From Bacteroidales bacterium (lineage in GTDB: Bacteria > Bacteroidota > Bacteroidia > Bacteroidales > P3), in NCBI GenBank assembly GCA_024681475.1, contig JAILAT010000037.1, positions 1 through 64,000 on the forward strand: a DNA stretch of 64,000 bases, given 5' to 3'. Within the stretch, counting starts at the first letter, position 1. Each line of letters begins with the position of its first letter. The translations under genes and the position numbers were made by a program. Positions 35,124 through 43,797 of the stretch are shown here, in pieces. Below the pieces are notes generated by a model that saw nothing but the letters and a program-made list of their open reading frames with translations, searched no databases and was not told the origin of the DNA.

Positions 35124-37118
35124 TTACTGTTGCTCTTGTGCTGATTGCGATTGGGCGTTTGCTTTCTGTGTCGCTTTGGGTGTAAGGCTGTTGCTTTGCA
35201 TCCGCTGCGCGTACTGTTGCAGGATGGCTTTCAGCAAGGCTATGCCGCCGTCGCTGTCTACCTCACGGCTCTTGCCGTGGCTCATCTCCATGAGCGACAC
35301 GCCCGACTGGTTGATGAGTTGATAGTATCCGCTGCCGTAGGCTACCTGGAAGCCGTCGGGGCGTTGGAACACGCTGCTGCCGAAGGCGATACAAGTCTCG
35401 TCGATGCCCAGATAGTCTATCAGCGTGGGCATCACGTCGGCCTGCTGCATCACACGGTCGCTGCGCAGACCCTCAGGATGTTGCGGGTCGAAGACCATCA
35501 TGGGGATGCGGTACATGCCGGCAGGTGTGTTGAACTCCTTGCTGATGGCAGGACCCGGATGGTCGCCCATGAAGAGGAAGATGGTGTTCTCGTACCATGC
35601 TTCTTGCGAGGCGGCCTCGAAGAACTTGCGCAGTGCGTGGTCCACATAGCCGATGGTCTCCAGAATGGGGTGTTCGCCTTGTTTGAACACGCCGATGTGT
35701 TCCTCGGGAATGGAGTAGGGGTGGTGCGACGAGATGGTGAAGATGCCCGAGAAGAAAGGCTCGGGGCAGCGGCTGAGCTGACGAGCGGTGAATTGCAGAT
35801 AGGGCTCGTCGTAGATGCCCCAACAGTCGTCCACCTTGCTCTGGTCGGGGAACTCATTCTGGCCATAGTAGGCGTCGAAGCCCACCTTGTAGCAGAAGGC
35901 GTCGAAACCCATCACACCGTTGTATGAGCCGTGGAAGAACGAGGTGTTGTAGCCGTAGTTCTTAAGTATCTTGGGCAGACCGTAGAGGTCGTTGCCGCCG
36001 AATGACGACATGGTGAAAGGCTTGTCGGTAAGCGTCGGCATCGAGGCCATGATGGCGGGGATGGACTCGATGGATTTCTTGCCGTTGGAGTAGCCCTGGA
36101 ACAGGATACTGTGGTGCGACAGTGAGTCGAGGAACGGCGCATAGCATTCCTTCAGGCTGTCGTTGTAGAAGTTGAGGTATTCCTGAGCGAAACCTTCCAA
36201 TACGAAGATGACCACGTTCTTTCGGCGGGGGTAGCTGAGGCTGTCCTGGCCGACGTAACTGGTCATGCCGCCGCCGGCAGTGAAGTAGCCGTAGCTGGTA
36301 GGCTGTGTGTTGTTGGCCTCGTTGGCAAGGGGTACGAACAGGGGGTCGAACAGCTGGCGTGCCTCGTCGTCGCCCATGAAGGTCAGCTCTTCAACATTGA
36401 GGTCGGGCTGGCCGAAGGTGCGGATAATGTTGTAAGGCGAGTTGAAGACCATCGGCGTGTTCTGCATCTGGCAGTATTTGGCCGAATCGTTGAGGCCTAT
36501 CCAGTGGCGCTGGAATCCGCCGCGCACCAGCACGAAGGCCACCAGCAGTCCCACAACCATTCCTATTATATCGTTGGTGTGGCGACGGTCGAAATCTTTT
36601 TTGGGTGGGAACGCCGTCTTGTGTGAGAGAAGGCAGAAGAAAAGGATGATGCACAGTCCGCTGACAGTGGTGGGCCAAAAGTCCACAAGGAAGCGCGGTA
36701 TCAGTGACCCCATCTGGCCGCCGACACCCATATAGGCGAACATCTCGCTGCTCATGCGACGATAGGTGAACTGGAAATAGGCGACATCCACCTGGTTGAC
36801 AACCAACACGGTGAGCATGGGGATGAGATACAGGATGTCGCTGATGCAGCGGTACAGCTTGTTCCAGCGAAAGCGGAAAGGCAGCAGGTTCAGCAGCAGC
36901 CACGGCAGCAGCACCAGCGTCAGCGTGGCCAGGCCGAAGCGTATGTTGCCCCACACGATGCCCATGGCCTCGCCGAAGCCGTCAACTTGGAAGTGCTGTG
37001 TGTTGAGCAGGTAGAAAAACAGCTGCGTGAGCAGCAAGGCTACCAGTGCCCATATCATTTTGATGGTGATGTAGTGATATACGTTACCCGTATGCCACCA
37101 ATAATTCTTTTGTCTCAT
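35124..37118 (-). CDS. LtaS-like membrane phosphotransferase (sulfatase fold)
   Basis: A 664-residue inner-membrane enzyme: about five membrane helices in the first 200 residues, then an extracytoplasmic alkaline-phosphatase/sulfatase domain. Metal-site motifs are VIFVLEGFAQEYL (about residue 302), the nucleophile region YSNGKKSIESIPAIMASMP (about 345) with Ser where relatives have Thr or Ser, YGLPKILKNYGYNTSFFHG, HHPYSIP and FLFMGDHPGPAI (about 517). Relatives move phosphoglycerol or phosphoethanolamine from lipids to glycans or lipid A; a gram-negative Bacteroidales has no teichoic acid, so the acceptor is unknown. It sits between gldB (13 nt) and the lipid kinase (4 nt). Confidence 0.88.
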   Translation of the reverse strand: MRQKNYWWHTGNVYHYITIKMIWALVALLLTQLFFYLLNTQHFQVDGFGEAMGIVWGNIRFGLATLTLVLLPWLLLNLLPFRFRWNKLYRCISDILYLIPMLTVLVVNQVDVAYFQFTYRRMSSEMFAYMGVGGQMGSLIPRFLVDFWPTTVSGLCIILFFCLLSHKTAFPPKKDFDRRHTNDIIGMVVGLLVAFVLVRGGFQRHWIGLNDSAKYCQMQNTPMVFNSPYNIIRTFGQPDLNVEELTFMGDDEARQLFDPLFVPLANEANNTQPTSYGYFTAGGGMTSYVGQDSLSYPRRKNVVIFVLEGFAQEYLNFYNDSLKECYAPFLDSLSHHSILFQGYSNGKKSIESIPAIMASMPTLTDKPFTMSSFGGNDLYGLPKILKNYGYNTSFFHGSYNGVMGFDAFCYKVGFDAYYGQNEFPDQSKVDDCWGIYDEPYLQFTARQLSRCPEPFFSGIFTISSHHPYSIPEEHIGVFKQGEHPILETIGYVDHALRKFFEAASQEAWYENTIFLFMGDHPGPAISKEFNTPAGMYRIPMMVFDPQHPEGLRSDRVMQQADVMPTLIDYLGIDETCIAFGSSVFQRPDGFQVAYGSGYYQLINQSGVSLMEMSHGKSREVDSDGGIALLKAILQQYAQRMQSNSLTPKATQKANAQSQSAQEQQ

Positions 37119-37131
37119 GTCTCAGTTTCTT

Positions 37132-38133
37132 TCAAGGTTTGTATTCTGATGCCAACAAGATGCCTTGCGAGTCTTTGTTTTCAAAAAGCTCCTTAAGGCT
37201 TACTTTGTTGTTTTTCATGTAACTCTTAACTATCTGCCAGCCGATGTAGTCTGTTGTTCGCGGTGCCGAGTCGCTGAAGGCGTTGGTCTTGGGAGCCTCG
37301 TCCACGAAATTGTGGAAGTGGTTGAAATCCTGGTCGTAGAGCAGGTTGTGTTGGATGAAGTAGCCCCACACGTTGCTCTCGTTTTTCTTCATCCACTCCA
37401 TCTGCTCAGGGGTGTAGCGCAGTTTCAGGTAGTCGGCTTTGTCGGGCATCACCTGGTCCAGGAAATACAACGCCTTGCCTTCGGCAATCATGAGGTCCAG
37501 CATGGTGAAGCCGTTCTCGTCGGGGGCAGCGATGTATTGGTGCGCTATGGCTGTCATCACGTCGCTGGCCAGATAGGCGCTGTCGCTGAGCTCGACGATA
37601 TACATGGGCAGGTTGAAGTAGGCGTAGTCTTCCATCTCGCCCAATGCATATTGGTCCAGACTGATCAGAACGCTCTTGCTTTCGCGGTCGGCGACAATGC
37701 GTTCCGGATACATGAACCAGGCCGTTACCCAAGTGGCAATGTGCTGTACCTCAATATCTTCGTCCAGTTTGTGCGCTTTGGCCAGGGCTACGCCCAGCTC
37801 TTTCTCCAGCCAACTCAGGTCGGCATATCGCTGATGGGTCCTGACATAGATGTCGTGTACCACGCTGTCGTTCAGGAATCCCTGAAGATCAGCCATATAT
37901 TGCGGGTCGTTGGGGTAGACGGGGGGCAGCAGCGGGCTCTGGAACTGCATGGAGAAGTCGTTGAGCGCCGTGCCCAGCTGGTCGGCAGGCGTTGCGAAGA
38001 GTGTCTCCTCGTAGCGCAGAATGCTCACACCCTCCTTCGAAGAGGATGTTTTGCCCTCTTTGCACGACACCAAGGTGAGTGCAGAGATAACTGACAATAA
38101 GCTGAATATTATTATATTGCGTTTCGTTATCAT
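37132..38133 (-). CDS. gldB: gliding motility lipoprotein GldB
   Basis: A 333-residue lipoprotein (lipobox LTLVSC, Cys24). It fits the GldB family: ILRYEETLF after the lipid anchor, a helical middle with AIAHQYIAAPDENGFTMLD and MIAEGKALYFLDQVMPD, and TTDYIGWQIVKSYMKNNK near the C-terminus. GldB is needed for gliding and type IX secretion in Flavobacterium, and homologues persist in non-gliding Bacteroidales, so a role with PorD and the sorted cargo in this window is likely. ATG at 38133 chosen from the signal peptide. A minus-strand -7 element (TATTTTTG, plus 38160-38167) precedes it. It leads an operon with the phosphotransferase and lipid kinase. Confidence 0.85.
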   Translation of the reverse strand: MITKRNIIIFSLLSVISALTLVSCKEGKTSSSKEGVSILRYEETLFATPADQLGTALNDFSMQFQSPLLPPVYPNDPQYMADLQGFLNDSVVHDIYVRTHQRYADLSWLEKELGVALAKAHKLDEDIEVQHIATWVTAWFMYPERIVADRESKSVLISLDQYALGEMEDYAYFNLPMYIVELSDSAYLASDVMTAIAHQYIAAPDENGFTMLDLMIAEGKALYFLDQVMPDKADYLKLRYTPEQMEWMKKNESNVWGYFIQHNLLYDQDFNHFHNFVDEAPKTNAFSDSAPRTTDYIGWQIVKSYMKNNKVSLKELFENKDSQGILLASEYKP

Positions 38134-38226
38134 GCCAAAATTTTCATTGAAAACGTTTGCAAAAATACACAAAAAAAATGATATGGCGTTTTTTATTATT
38201 ATTAGGTGCAGAATTGATTAAATGGA

Positions 38227-38257
38227 AATCCCGCAAGTCGTTGTGACTTGCGGGATT
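38227..38257 (-). terminator. inverted repeat after the DUF349 gene
   Basis: A 13-bp perfect inverted repeat (AATCCCGCAAGTC and its complement) around a 5-nt loop, 40 nt after the stop of the minus-strand DUF349 gene and before gldB. On the minus strand it is followed by a weak T-rich stretch. Confidence 0.65.
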
Positions 38258-38296
38258 CGTCGTTATAGGTCGGTCCAGCGGTGTGCTGGTCGTCGG

Positions 38297-40384
38297 CTAT
38301 TCTTTGTTTTCGCCATTGGCGGCGTCGTTTTTCTCGGCCTTGTTGCCCTCGTTGAGGATACGCAGCTTGGCCTGCAGCAGGGCTATCTCCTGTTTGGCTT
38401 TCTGCACCTTCTTCTCAAACTCTTCCTTCAGCAGGTCGGCCTGTTTCGAGCTGGCGAAGAAGCCCATGTTGTTGTCCAGCAGCTTGATTTCGTCGTGCAG
38501 ATGCTGTATCTGCTCCTGAATCTTCTCACGCTCGCTGTTCATGGCGCGGGTGTCGCCCATCACATTGCGCACGCGCTCGCGGTAGGCATCGGCCTCGGCT
38601 TCGCGGGCACTGATTTTCAGCTGCTCGAAGAGTCCGTTGATGGTGTTGCGGAAGTCGGTCTGCAGACGCTGCTTCTCGCTGATGGGCACAAATCCCACCT
38701 CCATCCAGCGGCGCTGGAAGTCTTTCAGTATGTTCAGGTTCTCCTCCTTGTCGTCGCCGAACTGGGTGGCTTTCAGTTCTGCCAGGATGGCTTCCTTCTT
38801 CTCCAGGTTCTCCTGCTCGGAGCCGCGCAAGTTGTTGTAGTATGCCGATTTGCGAGCGAAAAACTCGTCGCAGGCTTTGCGGAAACGCTGCCACACTTTG
38901 TCGCTCACCTTGCGGCTCACGGCACCGATGTTCTTCCACTCGTTCTGCAGCTGCAGCAACTCTTCGGTGGCTTTCTTCCAGTCCTCGCGGCTGGCGATGG
39001 CCTCGGCCTGGAGGCAAAGGTCTATCTTCTTGTTATAGTTCTCGGTCTGCTCGTCCTTGAGGGAGTCGAAGTACTGCTTCTTCTCGGTGTAGAAACGGTC
39101 GATGGTGCCTTTGAACTGTTCCCAGATGGTCTCGTTCTGCTCCTTGGGCACCGGGCCGATGGTCTTCCACAGTTTCAGCAGCTCGTCGAGCGATGCCGAG
39201 GTGTCGTTCCACTGCTTCATGGAGGTGGGTTTCTCGGCGGTCAGCTCGTTCACCTTCTCCACCAGCGCCTGCTTTGCCAACAGGTTCTTCTCCAACTCGC
39301 CGCGACGCTGCTCGTAGTACTGGCGGCGACGCTCGTCGATTTGGTTGGCGGCGGTGCGGAAACGGGTCCAGATCTCCTCGTTCTGCTCAGCGGGGACAGG
39401 ACCGATTTCGCGCCACTGCTCGCGTAGGCTCTGTAACTCCTTGAATGCTTTGGTGATGGAGGGCTCCACGATGAGCTCTTCGACTTTTTCGCACAGCAAG
39501 GTCTTGCTCTCCAGGTTCTTGCGCTGGTCGAGTAGCATGAGTTCTTTGTTCATGCGCACTTTGTTGAAGAACTGTTCCACCATGAAATGGTAACTCTGCC
39601 ACAGCGTGTTGAGCTCGGTGCGGGGCACTTCGCCGATGGTTTTCCACTTGTCCTGGATGGCGTTGAACTGGTCGTAGGTCTCCTTGAGGCTCTCGTTGTC
39701 GCTGTCAATCAGCGTGCGAAGCTCTTCGAGCACAGCCTTTTTCAGCTCCAGGTTCTTCTGTTTGGCTGCTTCGACCTCATTGATATGTTTCTGGCGACGT
39801 TCGCGGTAGACGTTGTAGACCTTGTGGTATGCGTCGGCCACGGGGTCGTCGGCAGGTTGATAGTCTTCTTTCAGACCGCCGCCTTCGATGAATTGCTTGA
39901 ATGCTTCTTCCTTGAAGGCCTTGTCGGCGTCGACAAAAGCAATCTTGATGCCGGCTACGCGGTTTTTGATTTTGGTGATGTCCTCTTCCTGCAGCAGCTC
40001 GCGCAGCGCTTCGGTGAGTTCTTCGCGGCTCATGCCGCTGTAGTCCACCGTGGGCTCCTGATAGGCGGCCTTCTCTTCGGCAGGAACGCTGTTGGGTTCC
40101 TCTGTCGGGGCAACCTCGGCGGCTGGCTCTTCGGCAGGTGTTTCGGACTCTTGAACCGTTTCAGCCTCAGCGGCTTGGGGTGCTGTCGGTTCGTCAGCTT
40201 GCGAGGGTTCAGCAGGGGTCTCTGCCAGTACTTCGGTAGCGGTTTCCGGAATGGTTTCCTCAGTTCCTGTAGGCTGTTGAGTCGCCTCAATGGCCTCGTT
40301 CTGCGTTTGTGGTGTCGCCTCGACAATTTCGGGGTTCATCGTGGAGGTTTCGTTGGTCACCACAGGTTCATTTGGTTGTTCCAT
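38297..40384 (-). CDS. DUF349 repeat protein
   Basis: A 695-residue cytoplasmic protein. The first 120 residues are acidic, Glu/Pro/Thr-rich and low complexity. The rest is a series of helical DUF349 repeats, each with a Trp around a W-KTIGPVPKEQNETIW-type pattern (LWKTIGPVPKEQNETIWEQF, REIGPVPAEQNEEIWTRF, MEVGFVPISEKQRLQTDF). DUF349 proteins of this phylum have no established function; Actinobacterial relatives have been linked to stress and nucleic-acid binding, which I do not assume here. A promoter with 21-nt spacing lies at 40468-40500. Confidence 0.9.
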   Translation of the reverse strand: MEQPNEPVVTNETSTMNPEIVEATPQTQNEAIEATQQPTGTEETIPETATEVLAETPAEPSQADEPTAPQAAEAETVQESETPAEEPAAEVAPTEEPNSVPAEEKAAYQEPTVDYSGMSREELTEALRELLQEEDITKIKNRVAGIKIAFVDADKAFKEEAFKQFIEGGGLKEDYQPADDPVADAYHKVYNVYRERRQKHINEVEAAKQKNLELKKAVLEELRTLIDSDNESLKETYDQFNAIQDKWKTIGEVPRTELNTLWQSYHFMVEQFFNKVRMNKELMLLDQRKNLESKTLLCEKVEELIVEPSITKAFKELQSLREQWREIGPVPAEQNEEIWTRFRTAANQIDERRRQYYEQRRGELEKNLLAKQALVEKVNELTAEKPTSMKQWNDTSASLDELLKLWKTIGPVPKEQNETIWEQFKGTIDRFYTEKKQYFDSLKDEQTENYNKKIDLCLQAEAIASREDWKKATEELLQLQNEWKNIGAVSRKVSDKVWQRFRKACDEFFARKSAYYNNLRGSEQENLEKKEAILAELKATQFGDDKEENLNILKDFQRRWMEVGFVPISEKQRLQTDFRNTINGLFEQLKISAREAEADAYRERVRNVMGDTRAMNSEREKIQEQIQHLHDEIKLLDNNMGFFASSKQADLLKEEFEKKVQKAKQEIALLQAKLRILNEGNKAEKNDAANGENKE

Positions 40385-40467
40385 CTCGTTTTAATTTAGG
40401 TTGTAACTTTTTGTTTTTTAATAGAATAAACGGTTTTATGCGTTTGGGTTTATCTTCTTTGGAGATG

Positions 40468-40500
40468 CAAAAATACACAAAAAAACGAAATGGAAGCAAA
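40468..40500 (-). promoter_or_regulatory. Bacteroidota-type promoter of the DUF349 gene
   Basis: On the minus strand, TTTG (40500-40497), 21 nt, TATTTTTG (40475-40468). It lies about 85 nt before the start codon at 40384. Confidence 0.55.
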
Positions 40501-40591
40501 AAGTTGTCCCGAAGCGTATTTTTTTTCTTCCCAAGACATGGGAAAAATGGCGGGATGTGGAGCCTGTCGTGATGGAAAGCGCTAGTTTTAG

Positions 40592-41200
40592 TTATCTTTC
40601 AGGCAGATGGCACTCTTCTTCGAGGAGTAGCGCCAGGACGTAATCGCGGTGGAGTTTGAGGAATCGCCGCTGTCTGGCTGTCGGACGCACCACGTCGCCA
40701 AAGAGGCTGCATTCGGGGTTGCGTGGCGAGCTGAAGTTGAGCGTCTGCGTGTCGAAGATGCCGGAGACAAGTGTCTGACGGTCGTGCTCCATGCGTTCGC
40801 CATGCAGGGTGTGGCGTACAGGGAAGGGGCTCTCCAAGGTGGTGATGAGGTTGGCAATGCGCTCGCCGGAGGTGATGCCGTAGACAGCCAGCATGATGTC
40901 CCAGTATCCCAGTTCGGGCACCTGCTGCGCCTCCATGCGGTTGTTGTCGGCCAGCAGCCATGTCTCCATGCGCACGGGGTCCTGATGGCAGAAGATGCGG
41001 CATTCCACCTCCTGCTTGTCGAGTTGCACGGTGATGTTGGGCAGGCGCTCGAAGTGGCAGGCAAGCAGATCGTTGAGCATCCATGCCACACGCGGCAGCG
41101 CATGCTGGGTGCTCCACATCAGTGCGGTGGTGTTCTGCAACAGCTCGTCGCAGTATTCTTCGTCGTCGAATTCCAGTGTCTGTATTCTCTGTGCCATCAT
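40592..41200 (-). CDS. unknown protein translationally coupled to a PflX-type radical SAM enzyme
   Basis: A 202-residue soluble protein with no signal peptide or membrane helix. The start ATG overlaps the radical SAM stop codon by four bases (ATGA), so the two are translated in step. It has scattered Cys residues (CRIFCHQDP about residue 67) but no clear metal-binding pair, and a run of hydrophobic positions with conserved-looking Trp and His. Several ORFs in other frames over the same bases are shadows; this frame is favoured by the coupling. No family recognised. It may act with, or be modified by, the radical SAM enzyme. Confidence 0.75.
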   Translation of the reverse strand: MMAQRIQTLEFDDEEYCDELLQNTTALMWSTQHALPRVAWMLNDLLACHFERLPNITVQLDKQEVECRIFCHQDPVRMETWLLADNNRMEAQQVPELGYWDIMLAVYGITSGERIANLITTLESPFPVRHTLHGERMEHDRQTLVSGIFDTQTLNFSSPRNPECSLFGDVVRPTARQRRFLKLHRDYVLALLLEEECHLPER

Positions 41201-42105
41201 TCAAAAGTTATCTGTTCTCCAAAATGGGGCTTGTAGTTGTCGGCCGCCGTCAGTTCCTGCACCCAACCGCGTTCGAAGCCGAGGTCGAAGAAGGCTTCCA
41301 CTACGCGCTCGTATTCGGCGGCTTCCAGCCGTCGGCCCAGCGCGTCGGGCAGGGCGGGCACGTCGGGCGGACAATACTGCGCCATGAGCGAGACGTGCAG
41401 CCGAGTCGACAGGTTCTCGGCCAGCCACTGCAGGCAGCCGATGGAGTTCTCCACTTGTCCGGGCAGCACAAGGTGGCGTACTATCATGCCGCGGAATGCC
41501 AGCCCTTCGTCGGTGGGCAGCCCCGCGCCTTTTTGCGCGAACATCTCCAGCAGCGCCTCCTGGGCTCGCCGGGGATAGTCGGCGGCGTGCGAATAGCGTG
41601 CCGCCAATGCGCTGTCGCTGTATTTGTAGTCGGGCAGCCAGATGTCCACATAGGGTGCCAGCATCTGCAAAGTCTCCACACGCTCGTAGCCACTGCTGTT
41701 GTAGACCACCGTGGGATGCAGGTCTCTGGCCCACAAGGCTTCCATCAGCGCCGGAATCTGGTCGGCATAGTGCGTGGCGGTCACCAGTCCCAGCATGTTC
41801 TCGGTCTCCGCCAGCCGCCTGGCGATGGCATCGACCACGGGCTCCATGCCACGGTGGCGCACCAGCCGCTCCTCGACACACCGCCCCGAGATGGTGTGGT
41901 TCTGGCAGTATATGCACTGCAGGTTGCAGTGGGCAAAAAAGACGTTGCATATGCCGCGCTGTCCCGACAGCACGGGCTCCTCGCCGCGATGGACCACAAT
42001 TTCGGCTACCTCCATCATGGCGCCGGCAGCCTTGCCGCAGAATCCGCGGCCTGCGGCACCTTCGGGGCATCCCCGTGGGCATACGGTGCAAAAGTCTTCT
42101 TCCAT
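41197..42105 (-). CDS. PflX-type radical SAM protein
   Basis: A 302-residue anaerobic radical SAM enzyme. The N-terminal cysteines CTVCPRGCPEG and GRGFCG are followed by HRGEEPVLSG, then the cluster-binding motif CNLQCIYCQN (about residue 59), in which the CxxxCxxC spacing binds the 4Fe-4S centre that cleaves S-adenosylmethionine. This order matches the PflX group (COG1313), relatives of pyruvate formate-lyase activating enzyme with unknown targets. The ATG at 42105 (MEEDF) is chosen; upstream codons in the open frame are not protein-like. No pyruvate formate-lyase gene is adjacent, only the coupled unknown partner. Confidence 0.88.
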   Translation of the reverse strand: MEEDFCTVCPRGCPEGAAGRGFCGKAAGAMMEVAEIVVHRGEEPVLSGQRGICNVFFAHCNLQCIYCQNHTISGRCVEERLVRHRGMEPVVDAIARRLAETENMLGLVTATHYADQIPALMEALWARDLHPTVVYNSSGYERVETLQMLAPYVDIWLPDYKYSDSALAARYSHAADYPRRAQEALLEMFAQKGAGLPTDEGLAFRGMIVRHLVLPGQVENSIGCLQWLAENLSTRLHVSLMAQYCPPDVPALPDALGRRLEAAEYERVVEAFFDLGFERGWVQELTAADNYKPHFGEQITFE

Positions 42106-42192
42106 AATTCCTGTTGTTTTTTTACGGCTGTCAAAGGAGGCCTTTCTGGCCCCCCAAGCCACTACCTTCCAACGCCAAAAAGCAAAAAAAAT

Positions 42193-42223
42193 TTTGTCAG
42201 TTCGAAAATAAAATGTATCTTTG
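42193..42223 (+). promoter_or_regulatory. Bacteroidota-type promoter of pepD
   Basis: TTTG (42193-42196), 19 nt, TATCTTTG (42216-42223): an exact match to TTTG-N19-TAnnTTTG, about 45 nt before the pepD ATG. Confidence 0.7.
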
Positions 42224-42268
42224 TAGCCTGTTACGAACAAAATATTATTAAAATAAATACCTAATATT

Positions 42269-43720
42269 ATGACAATCAAAGAACTGGAACCAAAAGAACT
42301 ATGGGGTAATTTCTACTCCCTTACCCGTCAGCCGCGCCCTTCGAAGCATGAAGAGGCCGTTCGCAAATTCCTTGTGGACTGGGCTAAGAAGAAAAAAATC
42401 GACTGCCGTGTTGACAAAGTAGGTAACATCATCATGACCAAGCCCGCTACCAAGGGCATGGAGAAACGTCGCCCCGTCGTGCTGCAGGCTCACATGGACA
42501 TGGTGCCCCAGGCCCGTGCCGGCAAAAAGCACGATTTTCTGAAAGATCCCATCGAGACCAAAATTGTTGACGATTGGGTATATGCATGCGATACCACTCT
42601 CGGTGCCGACGACGGCATGGGCGTGGCCGCCATCATGGCTGTCTTCGAGTCGAAGACCATCAAGCACGGTCCCCTCGAGGCCCTCATCACCACCGACGAA
42701 GAGACGGGCATGACCGGTGCTTTCGGTCTGAAAGCCAAAGAGCTGAAGGGCGAATTCCTGCTCAACCTCGACTCCGAGACCGAGGGCGAGCTCTATGTGG
42801 GCTGCGCTGGCGGCATCGATGCTACCATCAACATCCCCTACAAGACCGAGAAGGCTCCCAAGGACTATATGGCCTATCGTGTCACCTTCGGTGGCCTCAA
42901 GGGCGGTCACTCGGGTATGGAGATCAATTCGGGTCGTGCCAATGTCAACAAGTTGATGTTCCGCCATCTGCGCTGGGTCGCCGAGTGCGGTCTGCGCATC
43001 ATCAGCATCGATGGCGGCAATATGCGCAACGCCATCCCGCGCGATGCCGAAGCTGTCATCGCTTTCCCCAAGAAGAACGAGAAATGCATCCTCGAGGAGC
43101 TCGACAAAGTGGCCGGCTGGGTCAAGAAAGAGCTCAATAGTGTGGAGCCCGACTTCTTCATGAAATATGAGCGCGTCCGTATGCCTCAGAATGTCATTAC
43201 CAACGCCGACACGCAGAAGATTATCAACACGATGATGGTGGCTCCTAACGGCGTCATCCGCATGAGCCGCGACATGGAAGGCCTCGTGGAGACCTCCCTG
43301 AACCTCGCCATCGTCAAGACCACCGGCAAGGCTTTCACCGTTCAGGCACTGCTCCGCTCGTCGGTCGACACCGCCAAGGAGGCCCTCGCCGAGCGTCTCG
43401 TCTGCCTCGCCGAAATGGTTGGCGGCACCTGCAAACTGTCAGGAGCATATCCTGGCTGGAAGCCCAATATGCAGAGCCCGCTGCTGATGACCATGAAGCA
43501 GACCTACAAGAAACTCTACAAGAAGGAGCCCAAGGTGGTGGCTATCCACGCAGGCCTCGAGTGCGGTCTGCTCGGCGGCAAATACCCCGATATGGACATG
43601 ATCTCCTTCGGCCCCACGCTGCAGAGCCCCCACAGCCCTGACGAGCGCGCCAACATACCCAGCTGCAAGAAGTTCTACGACTATCTCGTGGCAGCTCTTG
43701 AGGCTATACCTGAGAAATAA
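42269..43720 (+). CDS. pepD: aminoacyl-histidine dipeptidase (M20C)
   Basis: A 483-residue di-zinc dipeptidase of family M20 that hydrolyses Xaa-His and other dipeptides. Zinc-site motifs are LQAHMDMVPQ (about residue 76), TLGADDGMGVAA (about 112), TTDEETGMTGAFGL (about 143, with the catalytic Glu) and NLDSETEGEL; the late GGHSGMEINSGRAN motif and the final SFGPTLQSPHSPDERANI give the rest. Length is normal. It is a single gene with the best promoter match in the window and a hairpin after it. Confidence 0.95.
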   Translation: MTIKELEPKELWGNFYSLTRQPRPSKHEEAVRKFLVDWAKKKKIDCRVDKVGNIIMTKPATKGMEKRRPVVLQAHMDMVPQARAGKKHDFLKDPIETKIVDDWVYACDTTLGADDGMGVAAIMAVFESKTIKHGPLEALITTDEETGMTGAFGLKAKELKGEFLLNLDSETEGELYVGCAGGIDATINIPYKTEKAPKDYMAYRVTFGGLKGGHSGMEINSGRANVNKLMFRHLRWVAECGLRIISIDGGNMRNAIPRDAEAVIAFPKKNEKCILEELDKVAGWVKKELNSVEPDFFMKYERVRMPQNVITNADTQKIINTMMVAPNGVIRMSRDMEGLVETSLNLAIVKTTGKAFTVQALLRSSVDTAKEALAERLVCLAEMVGGTCKLSGAYPGWKPNMQSPLLMTMKQTYKKLYKKEPKVVAIHAGLECGLLGGKYPDMDMISFGPTLQSPHSPDERANIPSCKKFYDYLVAALEAIPEK

Positions 43721-43745
43721 TAATCATTTTTCATAGCATGTATGT

Positions 43746-43778
43746 AAGGGACTGCGGCTCAACGCTGCAGCCCTTTAT
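43746..43778 (+). terminator. hairpin after pepD
   Basis: An imperfect inverted repeat, AAGGG-CTGC with GCAG-CCCTT around a small loop, 25 nt after the pepD stop, with a weak T tract. It argues against the upstream ATG (43738) of the next open frame. Confidence 0.5.
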
Positions 43779-43797
43779 TGCATTGCAGAACTGGACT

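Noticed and set aside
40588-41204. Two other long minus-strand frames over the gene at 40592-41200
   Set aside because: Pro/Arg/Ser-rich shadow frames; only the 40592-41200 frame has the 4-base stop/start overlap with the radical SAM gene.
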